Of a stretch of 14,978 nucleotides of DNA, positions 6,070 through 13,697 are shown piece by piece (position 1 is the first letter of the stretch; every line of letters starts with the position of its first letter). The stretch covers positions 1 to 14,978 of the forward strand of contig MNUO01000066.1 in the NCBI GenBank assembly GCA_001871015.1. Direction: 5' to 3'. A program made the translations under genes and the position numbers. Source of the DNA: Candidatus Desantisbacteria bacterium CG1_02_38_46 (GTDB lineage: Bacteria; Desantisbacteria; UBA1551; UBA1559). Below the pieces are notes generated by a model that was given only the letters and a program-made list of their open reading frames with translations, was not told the origin of the DNA and did no database searches.

Positions 6070-8112
6070 TTACCACTCCAGCACGAGAAAACCAAGATAT
6101 GGAATTTCTCTGCAGGAAGTTATAGTGAGTGCACCTCTTTTGGTCTGTATGCTGAGATTGACTTTTTCCGGTTTTGCCAGTGGTGCTAACAGAGTAGCCT
6201 TTACAGAATGCCTGAAATTTTCTGAGTTTATTTTTATAGCCGGACTGGAAGCATCAGGTGAACCATTCAAGATAACAGCAAAATTCTGATTTTTGTTTTC
6301 AAAGTGTATCGGGATCAGGTGTGGACCACCTATGACTACAACAGAATCAAACGCGCCTTTACTTATAAACTCAATCGCTTTTTGAGTGAGGATTTGGCGC
6401 TGATAACTCAGCACTAAACGCGCAGGATTTGGAACTGCATGAGTTATTATCCGACCTCCGATTTCATTTTTGTAAGCAATCATACCAGGTCCCCAGTATT
6501 TCTTTTCAGGTGTGATAATAACAGTCCATTCCCGCGCCTTTTTTATCGGTTTCAACACGCCTGTGCGGTCAAAAAGGTTTACACTCATATAAAAGCCTTT
6601 TTCAATTCCTGTCTGTCTGGAGACAATCATTTCGACCGAATACTTACTTTCTTCCCTGTATGTCCATTTTTTAAATTCCACTCCTATATATTTGCTGAAC
6701 CCACGCTCGCAGAGTATCTCAGCGCTCACCGCATCAAGCAGGAGTCCACCTCCAAGCATCTGAAGTATTTCGTTATCTGTGAAGGCCCACGCAAGACTGC
6801 CAAAGAGAGCATTAACTTTCTGAAAATTTGCTGAAACAGGTACTCCGCAGGGCAGTAAAAAATAGCCTGGCTCAAAGGATGTCGTGTTCAGTTCGTGCAT
6901 CGATTGGCCGCTATAAGTGTGTACGTGTGTAGCTGCGTCCTGCTTCCAGGGAATACCGACACCTCGCGTGTGCAGGTCTTTTGAAAATTTTGATGAGATC
7001 CACTCAAGTCCCGGGCGACTCCTGTCCAGGAGTTTTCCGACTCCTGGTTCTCTATCTGCAGGGTTTCCGGAAAATGGAAACAGATTGAGCAAAAGAGCGT
7101 CAGAGCCGAAGAACATACACAGTGCCATTTCTGCCCATGTGAGAGTGTCAGACTTATTCCAGTTTGTGTATGGAAAATTTTCTATTTCTGGAGCGACTTC
7201 ACAGGATGCGGGCCTGAAATTTTTCTGGACATCCAGCATCATAATGGAATAAACTTTATTTCTTCCCAAGCTTTCACTGTATCCCCCAAAGTGAGGTCTG
7301 TGGGCTACATCACCGCCAATCGTGAAAGCCCTGAAGAGTTTTTGCCAGTCACGACCCTCAACGCTGTGGGAGGTAGGGTGTGAACTCATCAGCCCAATCT
7401 TTGTTTTATCCGGAGCATTTTTTGAGACTGCGCTTGCAAGACCTTCAGCGACCTCAATTTGAATTTCTCTCCAGTTTTCCATCCATTTTTCCCGCCAGGG
7501 ATGGGGAGGACCGGGCTTGAGAATATTTCTGACAACTTCTTCGCGGCTGACACCGCGCCCGATTTTTCTCTCAAAACGCTTTAATATTTCCTTCTCAAAG
7601 CCAATGCCCCAGGTCAGCGGAGAATGGTTGTGGTAACGGAAGTCGTCTTCAACCCAGGTTACGCGAAAACCCAGTCTGGCAAATCGACCATAAAGTTTGT
7701 AAATATAATCGCGCCAGTTATCATCTGCAAAAGAACCACACGCCTTGCTCGTTTCACCACATGGCGAGACAGCTGGCTTGAATTTTCTGTCTTCTGGAAA
7801 TTTTCGACCGCGATCACAATGAAGTACTGTCATCCATGGATTCAGACTCGTTTTTATTCCAGTCTTCTCAAGAATGTGCTTGACTTTTTTAACGGTATTG
7901 AACCACATATTCTCTTCTTTTAATGAGAGCAGTCCGTTGTTCCATTCTTCTCCGGCAAAGAAGATGACCACCTCTTCCACACAGTGGTTTTTACAGAACC
8001 CTGCGAGGATGCGAGCGTCTCTTTCCGCGTTCTTGCCAGGAATGACCTGAAATCGCAGATGGTAACGGAGCGGTTTGGGATATAAATTCTTTTTAACTGC
8101 AGTTTTAACCAA
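6070..8112 (-). CDS. Unassigned TIM-barrel glycosidase-like protein
   Basis: 680 aa, no signal peptide and no TM helix, so cytoplasmic. The N-terminal half looks like a clan GH-A style barrel. Candidate acidic catalytic residues lie in WVEDDFRYHNH (153-163) and PEIENFPYT (308-316), with HRPHFGG (271-277) between; such spacing fits acid/base and nucleophile strands. The C-terminal third (about 500-680) is beta-rich, like the accessory domains of GH42-type enzymes. I do not recognise an exact GH family and claim no substrate. The start is a TTG: AAGGAGG (8118-8124) sits 5 nt before it, a near-perfect Shine-Dalgarno that decides the start. The gene overlaps the GH78 stop by 8 bp, so it is translated together with the rhamnosidase and probably acts on the same glycoside or its product. 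Confidence 0.6.
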   Translation of the reverse strand: MVKTAVKKNLYPKPLRYHLRFQVIPGKNAERDARILAGFCKNHCVEEVVIFFAGEEWNNGLLSLKEENMWFNTVKKVKHILEKTGIKTSLNPWMTVLHCDRGRKFPEDRKFKPAVSPCGETSKACGSFADDNWRDYIYKLYGRFARLGFRVTWVEDDFRYHNHSPLTWGIGFEKEILKRFERKIGRGVSREEVVRNILKPGPPHPWREKWMENWREIQIEVAEGLASAVSKNAPDKTKIGLMSSHPTSHSVEGRDWQKLFRAFTIGGDVAHRPHFGGYSESLGRNKVYSIMMLDVQKNFRPASCEVAPEIENFPYTNWNKSDTLTWAEMALCMFFGSDALLLNLFPFSGNPADREPGVGKLLDRSRPGLEWISSKFSKDLHTRGVGIPWKQDAATHVHTYSGQSMHELNTTSFEPGYFLLPCGVPVSANFQKVNALFGSLAWAFTDNEILQMLGGGLLLDAVSAEILCERGFSKYIGVEFKKWTYREESKYSVEMIVSRQTGIEKGFYMSVNLFDRTGVLKPIKKAREWTVIITPEKKYWGPGMIAYKNEIGGRIITHAVPNPARLVLSYQRQILTQKAIEFISKGAFDSVVVIGGPHLIPIHFENKNQNFAVILNGSPDASSPAIKINSENFRHSVKATLLAPLAKPEKVNLSIQTKRGALTITSCREIPYLGFLVLEW

Positions 8113-10531
8113 GCATTCCTCCTTGCAAATAGTGACTTACCGAGAGTACGTTTTTAAATGTATATTTCTTTGTGCCCCCTGCTTCAGATATGACTGCTTC
8201 TGCCGTACATCCCTTTGGAATGCTCGCCTTAAAAGACAGGATTTTGTCTTTTATTTTCCAGGAGATTTTAATATCTCCAATGACAGTCGGGACAATGCCT
8301 TTTGCATAATTCAAGTTAAACAGGTGCGGCTCAATAAGGATTTTCCTGAAGCCAGGTTCTAATGGCTTAACGCCAAGAATTTCCATAGAGAGCATTGCTG
8401 TTGGACAGGCTGACCAGGCGTGGCACAGACTTCCTCCGCCATTGCCATTCGCAACACCCCTAAAATCTTCCCAGAATGTTGTAGCACCCTTACCAATCAT
8501 CTCACCCCAGCGCGTGCGGATGATATCCTTGACCAATTCGTGTCTGTTTAGGTGGAGCAGTGCAGAGAGGAAATAGAACATAAAATAAGGAGTAGTTATC
8601 TTTACAACCTTATCATCTGTTTGAATTTTATTCATAATCTCTTCCTGTTTTTCTTTTGGGGCAATATCAAACAGAACCGCAAGACAATTTGCCTGCTGGC
8701 TGAAAACTTCACTTTGTTTATTCGACCCATCTTCGGCGGATGCCCGAATTCCGTCTGCATACAATCCTTTTTTTTCGGACCACAGGTATTTGTTTATGTT
8801 GTCCTTCATCTCAGCCGCCATTTTTTCATATTCCTTTGCTTGGGGTTTGTCGTTGTTAAGGCGAGCAATTTTTGCAGCAGTCATAAACCCGGCACAAAGG
8901 AAACAATTCAAAGCAGTGTTTTCAGGTTTTGCGTCAATTGGTGCCCAGTCAATGAATTGCCAGTGCTCGAGGGTTGTGAGTCCGCGTTCAGAAAGAGATG
9001 ACCTGAATGCCTCTACGAGATTTTTAAGGTTTGGGTAAAGTTTCTTCACGGGTTCAGTATCGCCTGTATAGAAATAGTAATCATAGAGTGACAGAATCCA
9101 GATGAGACAGAATGAAGGGATGATTGCCATTTTAGCGTGAATAGATGAACCATGGGTTCCTCCCGGAGCAAATGGCTGCATCAGTCCATCCTGGCGGCGC
9201 AGTTGCGATTCAGCAATCTGACGAAGTCCCTTTTTAAAAAGTTTTGTGTCTCCAAATGCGTAATAATTTACCAGTCCCTGCACTCTTGCATCTCCCCACC
9301 ACTGGGTCTGCTCTCTCCACGGACAATCTTCGAAGGAATCGTGCATGCACATTTGTAAGGTATACCTTCCAACTTCCCATATACGGTTCAGCATCGGGTC
9401 AGAACACTTAAAAGCGCCGCGGTAAGATACAGGATAACAATAATGATTCAAAGTCACACCATACAATTTCACCGGCTTTGCACAGTTCCTGAAGACAAGT
9501 TGAATGTATCTAAATCCGCGCCAGGTAAATCCCTGTTCGTGTTCCTGATACCCATCCTTCATTATGTAGCGGTCAGATTGTCCCGCTGCTCCACCTCCAC
9601 GGGTAGGATGAACTCGGTTTTTAATGAGAATCTCATCGTATCCGAAATCGATAACTCCACCGTCCACTCCTTTGAGGCAAATTCTTGGAAACCCGGAAAC
9701 TTCTTTGCCAAAATCGAGCACAAGATAAATACTTTTGTCTATGCAGGGTCCGATAGAAAGAAATGTTTTATTTTTTTCGGGTACCCGACCCACTTTCGTG
9801 GGGTGGAGCACTGCTCCACGGGTGGGTAAATGCAATTCCTCATCCAGGATGGCGGATATGTCCTTGATATTATTTAAATCAATTGCCTGCGGGCACTCAC
9901 CGATTTCAATAACTTCCACCGGCAGGATTTCTTTTTCTGCAAGAAATGGAATGTCGCGCTCAATAAGGTTTGTCCAGGGTTCAACAGGTGGTTTACCGAT
10001 CACTATTGGTTCATCCCAGCCAGAATCATCAAAATTTAATTTCTCCCAGCCGGACATTTCCTTTCTTGCGTCATATATTTCCTGGAACCCAATCTGAACA
10101 GTGGAGCGGGGCGCATCCTGATTCCAAGCCTTTTCCTGTTTGACTCTCCAGGTTTTGTCTGTGCCAATAATTTCTTTTTTGCTGTCTGAATATTCCATTT
10201 CTATCTGGCATAAGAATCCACCCCGGCCAAGCAGATAGCTGAAAGTTTCTTCTCCATAATGATGGATGATCGCCGCAATTATATTTTTCCCCGGGCGCAA
10301 AATTTTTGTTATGTTGTGCACATCATAATACTGGAATTTCGGGTCACACTTTGCTACTCCACGCCCGACATATTTTCCATTAATATAAAACTTGTAACGG
10401 CTGTCAGCAGAAACGAATGCAGTTGCCCGCCTTACTTTTTTATTTAATTTTAGCGTTTTCCTGATGCACAGATAAAAATTCCTCGGTTTTTCACCTACTT
10501 TGGTCCAGATCCAATTACCTTTCCATCGCAT
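8105..10531 (-). CDS. Alpha-L-rhamnosidase, GH78 family
   Basis: Releases terminal alpha-L-rhamnose from glycosides. The 808-aa protein has the GH78 order: an N-terminal beta-sandwich with FYINGKYVGRG (48-58) and a Bac_rhamnosid_N-like region to about 210. A central concanavalin-like part and an (alpha/alpha)6 barrel follow from about 375, then a C-terminal beta domain from about 720. Catalytic landmarks are DCPWREQTQWWGDAR (402-416; E407 candidate general acid) and GATTFWEDF (682-690; E688 candidate general base), plus SLCHAWS. No signal peptide, so intracellular. AAGGAG lies about 8 nt before the ATG, 2 nt after the MFS stop. Oddity: codons for about residues 235-249 contain a strong palindrome (9786-9828) that reads through in frame. 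Confidence 0.9.
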   Translation of the reverse strand: MRWKGNWIWTKVGEKPRNFYLCIRKTLKLNKKVRRATAFVSADSRYKFYINGKYVGRGVAKCDPKFQYYDVHNITKILRPGKNIIAAIIHHYGEETFSYLLGRGGFLCQIEMEYSDSKKEIIGTDKTWRVKQEKAWNQDAPRSTVQIGFQEIYDARKEMSGWEKLNFDDSGWDEPIVIGKPPVEPWTNLIERDIPFLAEKEILPVEVIEIGECPQAIDLNNIKDISAILDEELHLPTRGAVLHPTKVGRVPEKNKTFLSIGPCIDKSIYLVLDFGKEVSGFPRICLKGVDGGVIDFGYDEILIKNRVHPTRGGGAAGQSDRYIMKDGYQEHEQGFTWRGFRYIQLVFRNCAKPVKLYGVTLNHYCYPVSYRGAFKCSDPMLNRIWEVGRYTLQMCMHDSFEDCPWREQTQWWGDARVQGLVNYYAFGDTKLFKKGLRQIAESQLRRQDGLMQPFAPGGTHGSSIHAKMAIIPSFCLIWILSLYDYYFYTGDTEPVKKLYPNLKNLVEAFRSSLSERGLTTLEHWQFIDWAPIDAKPENTALNCFLCAGFMTAAKIARLNNDKPQAKEYEKMAAEMKDNINKYLWSEKKGLYADGIRASAEDGSNKQSEVFSQQANCLAVLFDIAPKEKQEEIMNKIQTDDKVVKITTPYFMFYFLSALLHLNRHELVKDIIRTRWGEMIGKGATTFWEDFRGVANGNGGGSLCHAWSACPTAMLSMEILGVKPLEPGFRKILIEPHLFNLNYAKGIVPTVIGDIKISWKIKDKILSFKASIPKGCTAEAVISEAGGTKKYTFKNVLSVSHYLQGGMLG
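9786..9828. repeat. Compound palindrome inside the GH78 coding sequence
   Basis: GTGGAGCACTGCTCCAC (9803-9819) is a perfect palindrome around one central base. It is flanked by a CCCAC/GTGGG hairpin (9789-9802) and a closing GGTGGGT arm (9821-9827). The GC-rich block stands out in a moderate-GC gene. It is translated without a frame break into a loop-like stretch (HLPTRGAVLHPTKVG). It resembles a REP-type element that landed in frame; only a second genomic copy would prove that. Confidence 0.5.
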
Positions 10532-10533
10532 TT

Positions 10534-11742
10534 TTATTCTCCTTTTTCTTTTGCAATCTTCGCTTCGTATTTTTCAAAAATTATCATAAGGATGAAACCT
10601 GAGAATATCACGGCAAACGGCACAAGAAATGAAAATCTCAATCCTATTTTATTTATTAAATTAACTGCTATAAAAGGTGCAATAATACCCCTGATTCCCA
10701 TGAGATTGTAAAAAAGACCTACATGAGCCTGGATATCTTCGGGAGATGAACGCCTGGTGACATATTGAAACCAGGTGATGTCCCATCCACCAATACTGAA
10801 ACCTCCTATTATTGCTGCCAGAAGTATTCCCCATCGATTTCCCCAGAAATAGAGCAGCGGGATAAAACTGACGAGAAGGAAAATTATCCTCAATATTAAA
10901 AGTGGATTTTTCCTATCAACAAACCTGCCACAGTAATAGTAAGCAATGATACTTGAAAATGAAGAAAGTGCACTTAATATACCAACAAATAGTAATGATA
11001 CATTTAAATGGTCAATTAAGAAGATTGGGCAGAGAGGTCCAAGCATCAAGTTTCCAAAACCAGCAACAAAGATTACGCAAGCCAGATAAAGGAGGACTTT
11101 ATCCTTAAACCACTCTCGAAAGAATTCAAAAAATTGTGGTTTTTTCCTGCGGAAAATTTTTTCACCTTTTATCTTAATTTTTCGAAAAGTTGAAATTCCT
11201 ATAATACCAAAGACTGCACCAATTGGAAAAAGATATCTAAAACCGTTATCCCCCCAGACATCAAGGAGTCTTCCTCCAATGAATGAGGCAAAGATAATGG
11301 AAATGTTCATAACTACCCTCACATATCCCATTGTCTTACCCCTATGCTTATCCGGGTAGATTTCCTTCACTATTCCACTGTAGACTGGATTTCCAACAGT
11401 TTCAAGGATAGATGAGACTGCAAATATGCCAACATAAAAGGAAGGAGTATGGACTAGTGGCATCAGGAAGAAGAGACTGCGTGCGACCACCTTTGGCCAA
11501 TATAAAATGGCCATTTTCTTCTTTCCTGCACTGTAGTAAACCCACAGGAATGTCAGGAGCAGTCCTACACAGGGAGCACTGGTGATGGATGCCATCTGAA
11601 TGGTGCTTGCACCCATCCGACGTGCAACTACAGAAATGAAGGATAAGGTCAGCCCACTGAATAGTCCAAAGAAAAATCCTGCCTGCGAATCATAATAATA
11701 AGAAATCCTTAAATGAAATGGAACCCGGCGGTCAAATATCAT
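10534..11742 (-). CDS. Major facilitator superfamily transporter
   Basis: 402 aa with about 12 hydrophobic helices in two blocks of six, separated by a basic central loop (about 186-215, FRKIKIKGEKIFRRKKP). This is the standard MFS architecture. The cytoplasmic loop between helices 2 and 3 (YYSAGKKKMAILY) is a degenerate MFS motif A. It sits in the inner membrane as a proton- or ion-coupled carrier. Substrate cannot be read from sequence. Its place 2 nt upstream of a cytoplasmic rhamnosidase suggests a rhamnose-containing glycoside (inference). AGGA lies about 8 nt before the ATG, and the PHP gene ends 18 nt upstream. No binding-protein or ABC genes accompany it. Confidence 0.85.
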   Translation of the reverse strand: MIFDRRVPFHLRISYYYDSQAGFFFGLFSGLTLSFISVVARRMGASTIQMASITSAPCVGLLLTFLWVYYSAGKKKMAILYWPKVVARSLFFLMPLVHTPSFYVGIFAVSSILETVGNPVYSGIVKEIYPDKHRGKTMGYVRVVMNISIIFASFIGGRLLDVWGDNGFRYLFPIGAVFGIIGISTFRKIKIKGEKIFRRKKPQFFEFFREWFKDKVLLYLACVIFVAGFGNLMLGPLCPIFLIDHLNVSLLFVGILSALSSFSSIIAYYYCGRFVDRKNPLLILRIIFLLVSFIPLLYFWGNRWGILLAAIIGGFSIGGWDITWFQYVTRRSSPEDIQAHVGLFYNLMGIRGIIAPFIAVNLINKIGLRFSFLVPFAVIFSGFILMIIFEKYEAKIAKEKGE

Positions 11743-11760
11743 AATAATTCCTGTTCATAT

Positions 11761-12555
11761 TTATAAGTTAACCAGCGTGCGCTTGCGGTTTGAGAAGGTG
11801 GCAATTTTTTTGTAACCGATTCTCTTGAGCAGTGCTAATGCAATATTGAAATCTCTTGCTACATCTTCAGGAATGTGTGCATCAGAACCCATAGTGACCG
11901 GGATACCAGAATTAAAACAAATTTTCAGAAGTTCTTCTGAGGGATATATTTCCTTCACGGGTCTGCGTAAGCCTGAAGTGTTTACCTCCACACATAGATT
12001 GTGTTGCTTAATTAACCCTGTTATTTCCTTGTACATTTCTGTCAATCCTCTGTCAGGTTTGTAGCCGAATTTTTTCACCAGGTCAATATGTGCAACAACA
12101 TCAAATAGACCGCAACCAACCATTCTGCCCAGTCTTGAGAAATATTCTTTATAGACCTTATACACATCTCTTTTTTCCCACTCATCCTTATAAGCAGGGT
12201 GGTCAAAAACCCAATTTCCAAGAAAATGGGTGGAACCGTGTATGTAGTCAAAACTGTAATTCTTTAACAATTCCTTTGTACGCTTTTCAATTTCCGGCGT
12301 ATATTCGACTTCAATCCCGAGTTTAATTGAAATATCTTTTTTGAATTTCTCCTGCAGTTCCCTTACCTTATTAATATATAAAGGCATATCTTCCATTTTC
12401 ATGCTTAAATCCCGCAGTTCAATGTGGAAAAGGGGAAAGTGGTCTGAGAATCCTATTTCTTTCAAGCCTTTTGCAATTGCAGACTGAACATATTCTTCCA
12501 TTTCTCCTTCAGCATGTCCGCACAATTTTGTGTGTATGTGATAATCAATAATCAT
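11761..12555 (-). CDS. PHP-domain phosphoesterase, histidinol-phosphatase (HisK/HisJ) type
   Basis: 264 aa, the usual HisK-type length. The metal-binding residues of the PHP fold are all visible: HIH (6-8), CGH (12-14), SDH (37-39), E82, H106 and H110 (HGSTH), H156/D158, E190 and the terminal GSDAH (223-227). Family members hydrolyse L-histidinol phosphate to histidinol in histidine synthesis. No other his gene is nearby, and the neighbours concern sugars and nucleic acid. A different sugar-phosphate or phosphoester substrate is therefore possible. It begins 9 nt after the exonuclease gene without a strong Shine-Dalgarno (coupling likely) and is followed by the MFS gene. Confidence 0.82.
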   Translation of the reverse strand: MIIDYHIHTKLCGHAEGEMEEYVQSAIAKGLKEIGFSDHFPLFHIELRDLSMKMEDMPLYINKVRELQEKFKKDISIKLGIEVEYTPEIEKRTKELLKNYSFDYIHGSTHFLGNWVFDHPAYKDEWEKRDVYKVYKEYFSRLGRMVGCGLFDVVAHIDLVKKFGYKPDRGLTEMYKEITGLIKQHNLCVEVNTSGLRRPVKEIYPSEELLKICFNSGIPVTMGSDAHIPEDVARDFNIALALLKRIGYKKIATFSNRKRTLVNL

Positions 12556-12564
12556 CGCTCACTT

Positions 12565-13062
12565 TTATTTACACAGGATTTCTTTTATTTTTTTCAAATT
12601 CATTACATCCTCTTTGTTATATTCCAGCAGGGTTTTTAAGGCCTCTTCATCTTTAAAATTTTTGTATCTTCCCCATAATTCTATGGCTTTTATTCCGTCA
12701 ATCCCTTTTGTTTTTCTTTCAATCCCCAGAGTTTTTTCTACTTTTTTAAGCCCACCGAATAGATTTTTTCTCCAGCAATCATGCTTTAAATCTATATGTT
12801 TGAAGTAGTCGGCCAATGCTATTCCAATGTATTCTTTGATAAATGGAAGGTCAAATTCACTTCCATTATAAGTATAGATTATTTCCACTCCCTCCAGAGC
12901 TTTTAGTAAATTATCTCCAGTTACTTCCTCACCTATCAATTGGATGAATTTTTCTTCTATTCCATCAGTGATATAAATCCCAATCACTGTGATTATTCCA
13001 CCGCAATTAAGAAGAGATGTTGTTTCAATATCCAGATATGCTTCCAATTTATTCTTTTCCAT
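12565..13062 (-). CDS. DEDDy 3'-5' exonuclease, YprB / RNase H-like
   Basis: 165 aa, a compact single RNase H-fold exonuclease domain. Exo I is DIET (D11, E13). Exo II is YNGSEFDLPF (65-74, D71). Exo III is YNKED (Y148, D152), the Tyr-x3-Asp form that defines the DEDDy class. GGLKKVEKTLGIERK (103-117) matches the connecting helix typical of the YprB-like group (PF13482). It should remove nucleotides from 3' ends in the cytoplasm, but the nucleic acid target is unknown. Only a weak AGG lies before the ATG; a possible promoter (13071-13098) would give a nearly leaderless message. First gene of the run that continues into the sugar genes. Confidence 0.82.
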   Translation of the reverse strand: MEKNKLEAYLDIETTSLLNCGGIITVIGIYITDGIEEKFIQLIGEEVTGDNLLKALEGVEIIYTYNGSEFDLPFIKEYIGIALADYFKHIDLKHDCWRKNLFGGLKKVEKTLGIERKTKGIDGIKAIELWGRYKNFKDEEALKTLLEYNKEDVMNLKKIKEILCK

Positions 13063-13070
13063 ACGATTAA

Positions 13071-13098
13071 CCTATAAGGGAAGCCCCTATTTTTTCAA
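13071..13098 (-). promoter_or_regulatory. Possible promoter of the exonuclease / rhamnosidase gene run
   Basis: TTGAAA (13093-13098), a 16-bp spacer, then TATAGG (13071-13076) on the minus strand. The -10 ends 8 nt before the exonuclease ATG, nearly the same geometry as at mntA. The boxes are weaker than the three good promoters in the window, so this is a candidate only. Confidence 0.35.
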
Positions 13099-13120
13099 AT
13101 ATAAGTTCAGGATTTTGAAT

Positions 13121-13252
13121 CTAATCTTCCACTATTTTCTGTAATTGTTCTTGTGGCATACCAGCAGGTGTATTGGCATACATTATATCACCAATTATTC
13201 TTGCATTTATTGTTTTTATTCGTCTTGGACTAAAATTTATTTTTATTTCCAT
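13121..13252 (-). CDS. Small ORF of 43 aa, function unknown
   Basis: An ATG (13250-13252) opens a 43-codon frame ending in TAG. It starts 21 nt after the stop of the 89-aa gene, in the same direction, so the two may be co-transcribed. The product is basic at the N-terminus (MEIKINFSPRRIKTINARI) and ends with an acidic helix (QEQLQKIVED). I do not recognise a family. There is no strong Shine-Dalgarno (only GGTG next to the ATG). The balanced amino acid use makes it more protein-like than random AT-rich sequence. It could also be a remnant. Confidence 0.4.
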   Translation of the reverse strand: MEIKINFSPRRIKTINARIIGDIMYANTPAGMPQEQLQKIVED

Positions 13253-13273
13253 CACCAAGAGTCCATTACAGTA

Positions 13274-13543
13274 TTAAAGTATTTCTTTGTCATATTTTAG
13301 GTATTTAATAGTTTTGAAAACCAACCATCGTTTCCAACCCCTGCGCCTTTTATATGCTTTGATGAGCGGTTTAACTAACCTCTCATCCCTGCCTACATAT
13401 CCTGCGGCAGCAGTTGCTTGATAGAAATCACAGTCATTATTGCCTTCAAGTGCATGCATACACTTTTTTATCAATATTTCCTTTTCTCTTTTGGAAGGGC
13501 CACCAAAGACAATTTTGAAATCTTCTATTACTTTTTTAGACAT
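13274..13543 (-). CDS. Small 89-aa protein with one HEAT-like repeat
   Basis: Charged, helical protein of unknown function. Residues about 42-83 (ATAAAGYVGRDERLVKPLIK and onward through RRRGWKRWLVFKTIKYL) match the helix-turn-helix rhythm of a HEAT/PBS repeat: small residues, G-x-x-x-x, then PLIKA. This suggests a protein-binding adaptor. One repeat is too short for a full solenoid. It may be a small adaptor or a fragment of a longer HEAT protein. The ATG has no Shine-Dalgarno. The 12 bases from the start codon upstream (CATAGATTAAAT on the plus strand) are identical to those at mntA. The 43-aa ORF follows after 21 nt. Confidence 0.5.
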   Translation of the reverse strand: MSKKVIEDFKIVFGGPSKREKEILIKKCMHALEGNNDCDFYQATAAAGYVGRDERLVKPLIKAYKRRRGWKRWLVFKTIKYLKYDKEIL

Positions 13544-13579
13544 AGATTAAATAATTTTTTATGATTCTAATGTCCTTTA

Positions 13580-13678
13580 AAATTTTCTTCTAATCTTTCT
13601 TCGGGTTCGTCAAAACAATTTTTTCCTACTCGGCGGGATACAAAATCAGATTTGTCAAAAATGTAGGCCTGACCCCCA
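13580..13678. repeat. Candidate dispersed REP/RAYT-type sequence
   Basis: The non-coding gap between the 89-aa gene and the ORF6N gene contains GTCAAAAATGTAGGCCTGAC and CCCCA (13654-13678) next to a short GC-richer block (CTCGGCGGGATAC). The 'GGGGTCAGG' style end resembles sequences I associate with REP-associated tyrosine transposases in environmental genomes. No second copy occurs in this window, so the repeat status is recollection plus inference. Confidence 0.3.
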
Positions 13679-13697
13679 ATTCTCGATCGCAATAAAA

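Noticed and set aside
6439-6834. Plus-strand ORF of 131 aa
   Set aside because: Shadow of the 680-aa glycosidase-like gene; Cys/His/Phe-rich and without recognisable domains.
8551-8562. GTGGAGCAGTGC, a 12-nt match to the GH78 palindrome arm
   Set aside because: Only one arm is present and it lies in normal GH78 coding sequence, so chance or codon overlap is enough.
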